From NCBI GenBank assembly GCA_947478005.1, contig CANJVG010000012.1:1-52461 (forward strand): a stretch of 52,461 nucleotides of DNA. The letters are read 5' to 3'. A program made the position numbers and the translations under genes. How positions within the stretch are numbered: the stretch's first letter is position 1; each line of letters begins with the position of its first letter. Source of the stretch: Bacteroidota bacterium (GTDB lineage: Bacteria > Bacteroidota > Bacteroidia > Chitinophagales > LD1). The notes beneath the pieces were generated by a model that ran no database searches, was not told where the DNA came from, and worked only from the letters and a program-made list of their open reading frames with translations. Positions 1 through 8,857 of this stretch are shown piece after piece.

Positions 1-1536
1 CCCTTCCATTGCAGGAGCCACCGCAGCTATGGCAGGTACGTATACCGTGACTGCTACAGACGGTAATGGCTGTACTGCTACCGCTGCTACCACCGTTGTC
101 GTGAATGCACTGCCGATTCCTTCCGCTTCTAATACAGGACCTTATTGTGCAGGAGTTACCATCCAACTGAACTCTTCAGGTGGTACTTCGTACGCCTGGA
201 GCGGACCGAATGCTTATGCCAATGCCACTCAAAACCCTTCCATTGCAGGGGCCACCGCAGCTATGGCAGGAACTTACACCGTGACCGTAACCAATGCGGC
301 TTCCTGTACTGCTACTGCTGCTACTACAGTGGTTGTAAATGCACTGCCCGTGCCTTCTGCTTCCAACACCGGTCCTTATTGTGCAGGTACTGCCATCCAG
401 TTGAACTCTTCAGGAGGTACTTTGTACACCTGGAGCGGACCGAATGCTTTCGCTAATGCTACTCAAAACCCTGCCATTGCAGGGGCTACCGCAGCTATGG
501 CAGGTACGTATACTGTGACCGTAACCAATGCTGCTTCGTGCACCGCTACCGCTGCTACTACAGTAGTCGTGAACGCACTGCCGATTCCTTCCGCTTCCAA
601 TACCGGTCCTTATTGTGCAGGAGTGGCCATCCAACTGAACTCTTCAGGTGGTTCTTCGTACGCCTGGAGCGGACCTAATGCTTATGCCAATGCTACTCAA
701 AACCCTTCCATTGCAGGAGCCACCGCAGCTATGGCAGGTACGTATACCGTGACTGCTACAGACGGTAATGGCTGTACTGCTACCGCTGCTACCACCGTTG
801 TCGTGAATGCACTGCCGATTCCTTCCGCTTCTAACACCGGTCCTTATTGTGCAGGAGTTACCATCCAACTGAACTCTTCAGGTGGTACTTCGTACGCCTG
901 GAGCGGACCGAATGCTTATGCCAATGCCACTCAAAATCCTTCCATTGCAGGGGCTACTGCAGCTATGGCAGGGACGTATACCGTCACCGTAACTAGTGCC
1001 GCTTCGTGTACTGCTACCGCTGCTACTACTGTAGTCGTGAACGCCCTGCCCGTGCCTTCTGCTTCCAATACCGGTCCTTATTGTGCCGCTTCTTCTATTC
1101 AACTCAATGCAACAGGAGGTGTTTCCTACTCTTGGAACGGACCTGTTGCTTTTGCCAGTGCTTCTCAAAATCCAATCCGTGCAAACGCAACACTTGCCAT
1201 GGCAGGAACCTATACCATCACCGCTACAGATGCGAATGGTTGTTCCGCTACTGCTTCCACTATTGTAGTTATCAATTCTTCGCTCACGCCTGTCGCCTCT
1301 AACACCGGACCTTATTGTGCCGGTGCTACCGCGCAACTCAACGTAGCCGGTGGTACTACTTATACCTGGAGCGGACCTAATGCATTCGCAAGTCCTTCCC
1401 AAAATCCTGCTATCCCGAATGTCGCTACTTCTGTCAGCGGCACCTATACCGTGACCGCTACCGATGCTAACGGTTGTACCGCTACTGCTGCTACTACAGT
1501 GGCCGTAAACGCCCTGCCTATAGCAGATGCCGGTAC
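1..1536 (+). repeat. Tandem 234-bp coding repeats (at least 7 copies)
   Basis: The in-frame ATG-GCA-GG motif recurs at 29, 263, 497, 731, 965 and 1199, and its equivalent position at 1433, exactly 234 bp apart each time. Copies 1-5 differ by only a few scattered, mostly silent changes. Copies 6 and 7 are clearly diverged. The gradient from homogenised to diverged units is what recent unequal exchange or gene conversion in the N-terminal part would leave. The array continues past the left edge. Confidence 0.95.
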
Positions 1537-3187
1537 TGATGTAATGATAACCTGCTCTATATTACAACCAAGTTTAAATGGAGCTCCAATAAACCTTGGA
1601 GAGACCTATCTTTGGAGTGGCCCCGGAATAATAAGTGGTAGCTCAACTGCTACACCAACCGTAAATAGTAATGGGAACTATACTTTATTAGTAACCGATG
1701 CAAACAACTGTACAGCATTCGACAACACACTTGTAACCTCTAGTTTAAACGCACCGAACGCCAATGCAGGACCCGATGATATCCTCAACTGTTCTATTAC
1801 TTCTGTAACCTTAACTGCAAGTTCTACCACCCCGGGTGTTACCTTTGCCTGGAGCAATGGAATCAATATCGCTGCTAATACTGTAAGCATTGCCAATACT
1901 TATACCGTTACCGTTACTGACCCAAGTAATGGTTGTACCGCTTCCGACAATGCAGTCGTAACCTCGAACACTACTCCTCCTAATGCCAATGCAGGGCCTG
2001 ATGATTTGCTGACTTGTGCCATTACGTCCGTAACTCTGACTGCAAGTTCTACAACATCAGGCGTTAATTTTCTGTGGAGCAACGGAACTAACACAGCGAT
2101 TAATTCAGTGAGTGTGGTAAATACTTACACAGTGACCGTAACAGATATTGTAAATGGCTGCACCGCTGCTGACCAAGCCGTTGTAACCGCTGATCTAACT
2201 CCGCCTAATGCCAATGCAGGACTCGATAAAATAATTAGTTGCACGATGAACGGAATTAATCTTGATGGTTCATCCACCACAATCAATGCTATTTATCTTT
2301 GGAGCGGAATCGGTGTCATCAGTGGGGCAACTACAGCTTCGGCATTCGTAAATTTAGTAGGTACTTATACCCTCTTAGTAACTGACCCCGCAAACGGATG
2401 CACCGCCAGCGATACAACTAATGTTACTGACCCGAATGCCATGAACTTAAACACTGCCATCACAAATAACCCTTGTGCCCAATTGGCCATCGGAAGTATT
2501 GACTTGCAGGTAAATGGCGGTTATACACCTTATGCTTACCTTTGGAGCAATAGCGCGGTAACCGAAGATATTGGAAATCTGCATGGCGGACAATACAGCG
2601 TAACAGTGACTGACAGTATAGGATGCACCGTTTCTGATTCGTATACCATTACGGAAGGTGTTTTTCATGTAAATGCAGAGCACAGCACCACCATCAATTT
2701 AGGGGAAACCGTGCAATTAACTGGTAATACTATAGGCGGCAGTGGTCAGGAAACATATATCTGGTCACCCGATTATCATTTAACCTGCACCGATTGCACC
2801 AATCCGGTTTCGACTCCTTACACGGATATTATTTACGCATTGAAAGCCACTGATACAACAGGCTGCATTGATTATGACACCGTGAAGATCAATGTAATTC
2901 CGGTTCATGATATTTTCATACCAAACGTATTTACCCCTAACGGTGATGGCAACAACGACTACTTCGAAGTGTTTGGAAACAAGAAGGCCTGGAAACAATT
3001 TGAAGTACAGGTATTTAATCGTTGGGGAGAGAAGATGTATGACAGCAACGATATGAATTTTAAATGGGATGGTGTGTTTAAAAGCAACGATGCTCCTATG
3101 GCCGTTTATGTTTATCAGATATGGGTAGTTTATATGGACAATTACGTAGACCAGTTATACAAAGGAAGTGTAACCCTGGTTCGCTAA
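2..3187 (+). CDS. Giant surface adhesin, C-terminal part, T9SS type B sorting domain (5' end outside window)
   Basis: The reading frame is open from base 2, so the start lies upstream of the window. The visible ~1060 residues begin with seven 78-residue repeats (234 bp each, to about base 1530) with a TYTVT strand, a GNGC or AASC cysteine and a TGPYCAG cysteine. They are Ig/SprB-like beta repeats typical of Bacteroidota adhesins. More divergent ~72-residue repeats (NANAGPDD type) follow, then a SprB-like repeat near residues 810-880. The last ~90 residues, starting IFIPNVFTPNGDGNND and containing FNRWGEKMYDS, are the CHU_C/gliding-motility type B domain, which targets the protein for T9SS export and surface attachment. 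Function is probably adhesion or gliding; no catalytic domain is visible. The first repeats are nearly identical at DNA level, so copy number is prone to change and to assembly collapse. Confidence 0.9.
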   Translation, partial: PSIAGATAAMAGTYTVTATDGNGCTATAATTVVVNALPIPSASNTGPYCAGVTIQLNSSGGTSYAWSGPNAYANATQNPSIAGATAAMAGTYTVTVTNAASCTATAATTVVVNALPVPSASNTGPYCAGTAIQLNSSGGTLYTWSGPNAFANATQNPAIAGATAAMAGTYTVTVTNAASCTATAATTVVVNALPIPSASNTGPYCAGVAIQLNSSGGSSYAWSGPNAYANATQNPSIAGATAAMAGTYTVTATDGNGCTATAATTVVVNALPIPSASNTGPYCAGVTIQLNSSGGTSYAWSGPNAYANATQNPSIAGATAAMAGTYTVTVTSAASCTATAATTVVVNALPVPSASNTGPYCAASSIQLNATGGVSYSWNGPVAFASASQNPIRANATLAMAGTYTITATDANGCSATASTIVVINSSLTPVASNTGPYCAGATAQLNVAGGTTYTWSGPNAFASPSQNPAIPNVATSVSGTYTVTATDANGCTATAATTVAVNALPIADAGTDVMITCSILQPSLNGAPINLGETYLWSGPGIISGSSTATPTVNSNGNYTLLVTDANNCTAFDNTLVTSSLNAPNANAGPDDILNCSITSVTLTASSTTPGVTFAWSNGINIAANTVSIANTYTVTVTDPSNGCTASDNAVVTSNTTPPNANAGPDDLLTCAITSVTLTASSTTSGVNFLWSNGTNTAINSVSVVNTYTVTVTDIVNGCTAADQAVVTADLTPPNANAGLDKIISCTMNGINLDGSSTTINAIYLWSGIGVISGATTASAFVNLVGTYTLLVTDPANGCTASDTTNVTDPNAMNLNTAITNNPCAQLAIGSIDLQVNGGYTPYAYLWSNSAVTEDIGNLHGGQYSVTVTDSIGCTVSDSYTITEGVFHVNAEHSTTINLGETVQLTGNTIGGSGQETYIWSPDYHLTCTDCTNPVSTPYTDIIYALKATDTTGCIDYDTVKINVIPVHDIFIPNVFTPNGDGNNDYFEVFGNKKAWKQFEVQVFNRWGEKMYDSNDMNFKWDGVFKSNDAPMAVYVYQIWVVYMDNYVDQLYKGSVTLVR

Positions 3188-3204
3188 TGAAAAGATTCCC
3201 CCCG

Positions 3205-3232
3205 TTTGAATCCGTCAAAAATTTTACTTTTG
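3205..3232 (+). promoter_or_regulatory. Bacteroidota-type promoter for the 3258 gene
   Basis: TTTG at 3205-3208 and TACTTTTG at 3225-3232 match the -33 (TTTG) and -7 (TAnnTTTG) elements of the Bacteroidota primary sigma factor, separated by 16 bp. The ATG lies 25 bp downstream of the -7 box. Assignment is by sequence match only. Confidence 0.55.
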
Positions 3233-3257
3233 GGCTTCTCATATAATCCTCCTTTGC

Positions 3258-4724
3258 ATGAAGAAAATAATAACCGCTTGTTTTATCCTATTCGGCTCGC
3301 TTAACTGGCTCCATGCACAGGTAGGTATCAATATTCTGATTCCTGATTCCAGCGCAGTTTTGCAACTTGAATCCAACAACAAAGGTCTCGGCCTTTCCCG
3401 TCTTACAACTCATCAGCGAGACTCTATTTACAATCCATTGAAAGGTCTTACCATTTTCAATACAGAAGATAGTTTAATTGAATACTGGAATGGAGAGTGC
3501 TGGCTGAAGGCATATGAGAAAAACTGTTACGAATGTGCTTTCACTTTGAGTATTGATGATGCTACCGATACCCTCGACCGCCTAGTATCTGATTCTGTAT
3601 TTTCTACCATTAGCGTACAACAAACGCACGGCAATCAAGACATAACGGTCATTTATCTTGCCTCTTTACCTCAAGGCATAACTGCTTCTTTCAGCGGCAA
3701 TCCAACGATTGACTCGACAGGAAGCGTGGATATTATCGTAAAGGCAGATTGGTGCGCCACCGTTGGAGGAAATTTCCCGATTGTAGTACAGGCACTTTGC
3801 GGTGATGTAATTCATTTCCTTACCTACAATGTTTACGTGCGGCCGCCCCTACAATACACTATTCCCAGTGACCAGTTGAATTATAATTTACAAACTGTTA
3901 ACGGAATTCCTGCAGGTACCTCAGAATTTGTTGTTTTAAGTGTGAACAGTTCAGTAGAATTGAAATCTACCGATCATGCAATTCCGGCTTATACAACAGG
4001 TAATCTTGACGCGAATTCTTTGGTTTGCATAGTAAACAAAGGCGATATTCTTGGTCGTGGTGGAAATGGAGGTGGAATGACTTTCAACGGAAATCTTTTT
4101 GTAGTGGGTGGAGAAGCAGGGCACTATGGAGGCAATGCAATGGACCTAACCACCCGAACAATTATTGAAAACTACGGAGCCATTTATGGTGCCGGTAGCG
4201 GTGGTGGTTCCGTAGGACTTGCTTTGGGGACTCCAAGCATTCCTATCATCGGAGCTATTACGATTGGTTTTGGATTTTGTGGTGGTGGAGGCTCCGAGTC
4301 GGGCAAAGGAGGTATTATCAATCAGGGTGGAGGAATCAATATTGGTTTGTTTCAACCCGGAGGTGACGCTACCTGTTGCATTGGTTCGGTGCCCGGTCTT
4401 GGTCCTCAGGCCAATTATCCTATCAGCATTCCTATCAGCATAGCTACTATCAATATTACTCCTTCTGCACATGGAGGAGATGGCGGGCCTTTTGCCAACT
4501 TGGGAACAAGGGGTTATCTGGATGTTCATCTTCAGGTATGTGTTAGTATTCCTATCATCGGAAACATTTGTATCAACATTCCTATCCCCGGTGGTTTGCT
4601 GCCCTATTACGGACCTACAAGCGAACCGGCAGGATGGGCTGTTAAACGAAATAGCAATCCATTAACCGGATTGAATGACGGAACCTACAATTCGGCTCAA
4701 GTAAAAGGCCAGGTAGGACCTTAG
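3258..4724 (+). CDS. Secreted Gly-rich protein of unknown function
   Basis: 488 residues. A signal peptide (residues 1-20, ending LHAQ) is followed by a segment resembling the N-terminal head of Bacteroidota fibre-like proteins, with VGIN, SAVLQLESNNKGLGLSRLT and a LKGLTIFNTEDS motif. A beta-rich middle and a C-terminal half very rich in Gly, Ile and Pro (GRGGNGGGM, PIPIIGAI, GGSESGKGG) come next. The Gly-rich part reads like a cell-surface or spore-coat-like filler and has no catalytic motif. There is no T9SS sorting domain at the C-terminus, so it may stay periplasmic or be exported otherwise. It follows the adhesin by 70 bp but has its own promoter. A structural surface role is inference. 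Confidence 0.75.
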   Translation: MKKIITACFILFGSLNWLHAQVGINILIPDSSAVLQLESNNKGLGLSRLTTHQRDSIYNPLKGLTIFNTEDSLIEYWNGECWLKAYEKNCYECAFTLSIDDATDTLDRLVSDSVFSTISVQQTHGNQDITVIYLASLPQGITASFSGNPTIDSTGSVDIIVKADWCATVGGNFPIVVQALCGDVIHFLTYNVYVRPPLQYTIPSDQLNYNLQTVNGIPAGTSEFVVLSVNSSVELKSTDHAIPAYTTGNLDANSLVCIVNKGDILGRGGNGGGMTFNGNLFVVGGEAGHYGGNAMDLTTRTIIENYGAIYGAGSGGGSVGLALGTPSIPIIGAITIGFGFCGGGGSESGKGGIINQGGGINIGLFQPGGDATCCIGSVPGLGPQANYPISIPISIATINITPSAHGGDGGPFANLGTRGYLDVHLQVCVSIPIIGNICINIPIPGGLLPYYGPTSEPAGWAVKRNSNPLTGLNDGTYNSAQVKGQVGP

Positions 4725-4726
4725 AA

Positions 4727-4750
4727 TTGATAATTTAAGATTGATAATTT
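4727..4750 (+). repeat. Short direct repeat TTGATAATTT x2
   Basis: TTGATAATTT occurs at 4727-4736 and 4741-4750, 14 bp apart, in the 36-bp gap between two secreted-protein genes. It is the same style of word-chain spacer as the one at 19849-19882. Confidence 0.7.
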
Positions 4751-4760
4751 TAAAAACCTT

Positions 4761-5423
4761 ATGATGAAATTCACAAGCTCAATGTTTCTTCTCCTGCTTT
4801 CTTTTTTTGCCAATGCTGAAAAAGGAATAATTGCTACACAGAAATATTTCGATGCCAATACGAGTGCCAACATCACCGTGACTTGGTATGTAACGGAATC
4901 AAATTGCAAAATGAAAATGGAATTCAGCGATGGCATGGCAAACAGCGTAAACTGGTTTATTGCAGCTGCGGCTAATGCGCAGCTACTTACTTATACCGAG
5001 GGAGCAGTTCCGTCCGGGGTTGCCAAAACTTACTTCACAATTCCTATACAGAATATCAAAGGAGATAAAGTTCTTGGAACTTCCCGTGTGAAGGTTCAAA
5101 AAACCGGAGAAACAAAAAGCCTTTCGGGTTTCAATTGTGAGAAGCTGATCGTAACTACGGGTCAAAACACCACCGAAATGTGGGTGACGAAGGATTTTTC
5201 TGCCGGCTTCTTTAAGTTTGCTTCTTTCTTTCAAAGCAGTTTTGAATTGGCGGGATTGAGCGAAGAAAGAATTGGCGGCTTCCCCTTACAATCTACTACC
5301 AGTGCAATTGGCGGAAAGGTGATTAACTCATATAGTTTGATTTCCGCAAGTTCTTCCGAATTAAATGCTACTGACTTTACTGTTCCTGCTGAATATCAGA
5401 CTGCGGAGAAAGGGAAGAATTAA
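4761..5423 (+). CDS. Secreted DUF4412-like protein
   Basis: 220 residues. Residues 1-19 form a signal peptide (MMKFTSSMFLLLLSFFANA). The mature part has the layout of DUF4412-type periplasmic proteins of Bacteroidota: an early block with NCKMKMEFSDG, a KTYFTIPI strand, and a late block with SGFNCEKLIVTTG and TEMWVTKDF. The conserved cysteine precedes the tryptophan-containing strand. These proteins have no known activity. Two ATGs are adjacent (4761, 4764); either gives a good signal peptide. The gene is 36 bp after the Gly-rich secreted protein and may be cotranscribed with it. Confidence 0.65.
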   Translation: MMKFTSSMFLLLLSFFANAEKGIIATQKYFDANTSANITVTWYVTESNCKMKMEFSDGMANSVNWFIAAAANAQLLTYTEGAVPSGVAKTYFTIPIQNIKGDKVLGTSRVKVQKTGETKSLSGFNCEKLIVTTGQNTTEMWVTKDFSAGFFKFASFFQSSFELAGLSEERIGGFPLQSTTSAIGGKVINSYSLISASSSELNATDFTVPAEYQTAEKGKN

Positions 5424-5565
5424 ATCCCTTTTGGTATACAACAATTTAGTGCTTTCCTCAACCAGTTTCAGCAGATTGAATATACTCTGGGTTTAGCTAA
5501 TATAATCTTTACCTTTTCCATAGGATAAAGAGGCCATGGTTTATTGGCTTGCGTGACTAAAGGAT

Positions 5566-7077
5566 TTAGACTTTGTAAATAACATCCAGATAGCTCTTAA
5601 GTATGTCGCTAATCATTCCACGGAAGGGAAGCGCAGCCGCTACTCCATAAACAGGAGCCAAACCTTCTTTACTGCCGGGATTGGCCTTTACATAAGCTAC
5701 ACATTCCTTTAAATCACTAATGAATCGTTCAGCTACACCTGGTTGGGTGTGACGAAGCGTGAGAGCAATATGAAAACATGCAGGTTTATGTAGGCCGTTG
5801 AGGTTCCAATTTTTCTTTCCCATTAAATCAAGCACTTCGTAGATATTGACGGTGTCGCTGGCAAAGGCGAGAATCCAATCAGGTTCGCCCAGAATTTTTA
5901 CATCAGGGATAGCTTTTACCCCTTCTTTAATTTTTGCTGCAGTTTCAAATATCGATTTGGTAGCGCGCAAGTAACCCTCCTCTCCCATCGTCAATAAAGA
6001 AGCCCAGCAGGATGCACTCAATGCACCGGGACGTGAGCCAGCTAAGGTAGGTGAAAAGTAAAGTCCTCCGGGCCAATCGGTGCAGGTGAAAAATTGATAG
6101 TGACGCAATTCTTCATCGCGATAAAGCACCACTGATGTTCCTTTGGCGGCATAGCCGTATTTGTGTGTGTCCACACTCATACTGGTTACACCCGGCAAAC
6201 GAAAATCTACCATAGGAATATTGTAGCCTAGTTTCTCGGCAAAAGGCAAAACGAAACCACCAAGGCAGCAGTCGGTATGAAAACCAATATTGTGTTTAAG
6301 GGCAAGGTCGCTAAGTTCTTTGATTGGGTCGATAATGCCATGCGGGAAGGTAGGAGCACTGCCGACAATAACAATTGTGTTGTTGTTGATAGCGCGTTTT
6401 GCAGCCTGCACATCTACTTTATAATCGGCCGTGATAGGAATCTTCACCTGTTTGATGCCGAAGTATTGGCAAGCCTTATCAAAGGCCGCATGAGCAGTAA
6501 CAGGCACCACCATTTCGGGCTCTGTAATACCGCGTTCTTCACGAGCGCGGTCGCGGTAGCTTTTCATGGCGCAGAGAATACTTTCTGTTCCTCCGCTGGT
6601 GATGGCTCCGCAAACATCTTTGCTATGGCTTTCTTTTCCTTTGCCATGCAGATGAGCTACCATAGAAATAACTTCGGCTTCAAACTTGGATGCAGAAGGA
6701 AATAAATCGGAGTGTAGAGGATTACTTTGTGATTGCAAGGCATAGACCTTATTGAGGAACTCGATATGCTCCGCATCGCCATGATAAATACCACCACTTA
6801 CATAACCATCTTTCCACCGTCCGCTTTCGAGGTTGCTCATGGTGGTTATTTCATCCAATATTATTTCGCGGCTGATACCCGAAGAAGGCAGTGAATAATG
6901 CTTCTCGAATTTATTGGCATAAGGCTTGGAAGAATGCTCGAGCACTTGAATGGTCTTTGCATTTTCTTCTGCAATCATTTTTTTGACAGCCGGAATTTTC
7001 TTCATCCGCTTCTCAATAAAGCGCGCGGCAGATGGAGGTAACCAAGATAGTTTGGCGGAAATTTCTTCTATGTTCAT
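5566..7077 (-). CDS. Sphingosine-1-phosphate lyase-like PLP-dependent enzyme
   Basis: 503 residues, group II decarboxylase fold. Near residues 299-312 the sequence SMSVDTHKYGYAAKG matches the PLP-lysine signature of sphingosine-1-phosphate lyases (Lys306 after THK). GGTES at 162-166 binds the cofactor phosphate, and HTDCCLGGF at 267-275 carries the PLP-ring aspartate. The N-terminal SGxxY-like block (SGGIYHG, 94-100) also fits the family. The enzyme would cleave phosphorylated long-chain bases to a fatty aldehyde and phosphoethanolamine. Unlike the eukaryotic enzyme it has no N-terminal membrane anchor, as in other bacterial versions. Sphingolipids are made by many Bacteroidota, so turnover of its own or a host's long-chain bases is plausible. 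A generic aspartate/glutamate decarboxylase activity is the main alternative. Confidence 0.8.
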   Translation of the reverse strand: MNIEEISAKLSWLPPSAARFIEKRMKKIPAVKKMIAEENAKTIQVLEHSSKPYANKFEKHYSLPSSGISREIILDEITTMSNLESGRWKDGYVSGGIYHGDAEHIEFLNKVYALQSQSNPLHSDLFPSASKFEAEVISMVAHLHGKGKESHSKDVCGAITSGGTESILCAMKSYRDRAREERGITEPEMVVPVTAHAAFDKACQYFGIKQVKIPITADYKVDVQAAKRAINNNTIVIVGSAPTFPHGIIDPIKELSDLALKHNIGFHTDCCLGGFVLPFAEKLGYNIPMVDFRLPGVTSMSVDTHKYGYAAKGTSVVLYRDEELRHYQFFTCTDWPGGLYFSPTLAGSRPGALSASCWASLLTMGEEGYLRATKSIFETAAKIKEGVKAIPDVKILGEPDWILAFASDTVNIYEVLDLMGKKNWNLNGLHKPACFHIALTLRHTQPGVAERFISDLKECVAYVKANPGSKEGLAPVYGVAAALPFRGMISDILKSYLDVIYKV

Positions 7078-7084
7078 TGTCTTT

Positions 7085-7216
7085 CGTTTGTGGTTTGTCG
7101 TCTATCGTTTTTCGTTGGGCTAATTTTTTCGTTTCTCGTGTATCGTATTTCGTTGAGCTAAGTCATTACGTTTGTGGTTCGCCGTCTTTTATAGTTAACG
7201 AAAAACCACAAACGAT
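7085..7216. repeat. Word-chain spacer with CGTTTGTGG repeats and an inverted copy
   Basis: CGTTTGTGG starts at 7085 and 7169, with a variant CGTTTCTCG at 7130; TCGTTG plus GCTAA follows the first two. An inverted copy, AACCACAAACG (7204-7214), pairs with CGTTTGTGGTT (7169-7179) to give an 11-bp stem. The tract sits between the lyase start and the kinase stop, both on the minus strand. It does not have the 21-bp period seen elsewhere in the window. Confidence 0.75.
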
Positions 7217-7222
7217 AAACGA

Positions 7223-8788
7223 TTAATGATTTAGTTTAGCGTAGATAGGTTTGTTCTTCGTGTATATTTCTACAAAGCGATGGAACTTCTCATCATACAT
7301 GGCACGGTTAGCTTTGTTGGGTTGAAATGTTTTTTTCGGTTCCACTACTTTTGATACATCATCCATACTGATTCTGTTCAGCGCTAGTAATGCAAGAATT
7401 GCGGTGCCGCGTGAGTTAGCCATTAGTGGCTCGTTCATTTGCTTAATAGGTCGGTCGAAAATATCAGCCATAATCTGACTCCAAACATCACTATTGGCCC
7501 CTCCACCTATAAAGTTTACCGCTTCAAAATTCCTGCCCATCATCTTCTCGATATACATCAATAACCATCTTGCATTTAAACCAACTCCTTCCAATACCGC
7601 ACGCATAAAATGCGTACGGTTATGATTCAGCGACATATTGTAAAACCCACCTCTTGCACTATGGTCATCTACGGGACTTCTTTCGCCATATAACCAAGGA
7701 AGAAAATAAAGACCATCGGCACCTGCAGGAACTTTTGCTACAATGTTGTCGAGTAGTTTATAAAAATCCTTCGGTGCAGGTCCTGTTTTCAATTCATCGT
7801 TGTGGTACAACAAATTGTTTTTAATAAAGTTCAGACAGGCACCCGAAGTTTCCTGTTCGTTGGCAATTATATATCGACCGGGCAATGCAGATGGTATGGT
7901 GCCCATATTATGAAAGATGTCGGCCTTCTTAAAGGGAACATGCGCCACCAGCCATGAAGAGGTACCCACGTAAAGATGACCTTCAAAATCTTTTACAGCT
8001 CCCGAGCCCACCGCAGCACTGTGCATATCGGGAGTGCCGGCTATTACTTTCACATCCATGCTCAATCCAAACACATTTGCCGTTTCTTTTGAAATATTGC
8101 CAAGGACCGAATTTGTTTTTACTAAATCAGGCAATTTGGCTTTGTCAATTCCGCAAAGTTGAATTAAGCCATCGTGATACGTGATATTATTTATGTCGCG
8201 GTTGTCGGTTATCCAATGCACGGTGATAGAATCGAAAGAAGCCGCAAAGATACCAGTGAGCCATAGATTAAGATAGTCTTTCGGCTCGAGGAACTTATAA
8301 GTAGCCTCATAAATCTTTGGCAGTCGGTTCTTGATGTAGAGAATGTGTGCGATAGAATCTTTACCCGATTTGGTAGGTCCGCCACCGGTCAGGTTTATCC
8401 ATTTCAAAATCTTTCCAACCCCATATCCATCCACTCGTATAGGGCCATGCGTAAGTTTCTTTACATACTCTGCTCCTCTGGTGTCCATCCAGATTACGGA
8501 ATCCATCAGCGGCTTTCCTTCTTTATCTACACATACGGTTCCGCTCCATTGCGCGGTGCAGTTGATAGCGGAAATATCTTTGGTATTTACTTTTGTGTTG
8601 GTGATTAAACGCTGATAGCATTTGATGATAGCGTTTGTCCAATCGGCAGGTCTTTGTTCTGCTCCTCCGTTTTCGTAAAGCAACAAGGGGACTTCTTCAA
8701 ATTCATATCCAATACATTTTGCTGTTGAATCGAATAGCGCGACCTTGGGTCCTGAGGTGCCGAGGTCAATAGTTAGAATCAAGGACAT
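7223..8788 (-). CDS. FGGY-family carbohydrate kinase (xylulokinase-like)
   Basis: 521 residues, normal family length. The N-terminus LTIDLGTSGPKVALFD is the first phosphate-binding loop of the actin-like fold. AQWSGTVCVD and WMDTRG lie in the sugar-binding domain. GTPDMHSAAVGSGAV holds the catalytic aspartate, and NFIGGGANSDVWSQIMAD is the C-terminal ATP-binding block. Xylulokinase, which makes xylulose 5-phosphate for the pentose phosphate pathway, is the best guess, but substrate identity within FGGY kinases cannot be read from motifs alone. No sugar isomerase or transporter is adjacent, so the neighbourhood does not help. Same strand as the lyase downstream (145 bp) and the monooxygenase upstream (70 bp). 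Confidence 0.8.
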   Translation of the reverse strand: MSLILTIDLGTSGPKVALFDSTAKCIGYEFEEVPLLLYENGGAEQRPADWTNAIIKCYQRLITNTKVNTKDISAINCTAQWSGTVCVDKEGKPLMDSVIWMDTRGAEYVKKLTHGPIRVDGYGVGKILKWINLTGGGPTKSGKDSIAHILYIKNRLPKIYEATYKFLEPKDYLNLWLTGIFAASFDSITVHWITDNRDINNITYHDGLIQLCGIDKAKLPDLVKTNSVLGNISKETANVFGLSMDVKVIAGTPDMHSAAVGSGAVKDFEGHLYVGTSSWLVAHVPFKKADIFHNMGTIPSALPGRYIIANEQETSGACLNFIKNNLLYHNDELKTGPAPKDFYKLLDNIVAKVPAGADGLYFLPWLYGERSPVDDHSARGGFYNMSLNHNRTHFMRAVLEGVGLNARWLLMYIEKMMGRNFEAVNFIGGGANSDVWSQIMADIFDRPIKQMNEPLMANSRGTAILALLALNRISMDDVSKVVEPKKTFQPNKANRAMYDEKFHRFVEIYTKNKPIYAKLNH

Positions 8789-8825
8789 GAGAATAGCGAG
8801 TGGTTAGTAGTGAGTAGTAAGTTAA
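8789..8825. repeat. Short AGTGGTTAGTAGTGAG word-chain in spacer
   Basis: The bases between the kinase start and the monooxygenase stop repeat GAGT/TAGT words (GCGAGTGGTTAGTAGTGAGT). It is low-complexity spacer DNA of the same kind as at 4727, 7085, 19849 and 32365. No regulatory role is visible. Confidence 0.5.
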
Positions 8826-8857
8826 TACAAGTATGTGGTACGCGAGTGAATTTGATT

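Noticed and set aside
644-1402. Several 70-170 codon frames antisense to the adhesin repeats
   Set aside because: They mirror the 234-bp repeat on the other strand and have odd Cys/Arg/Ser composition.
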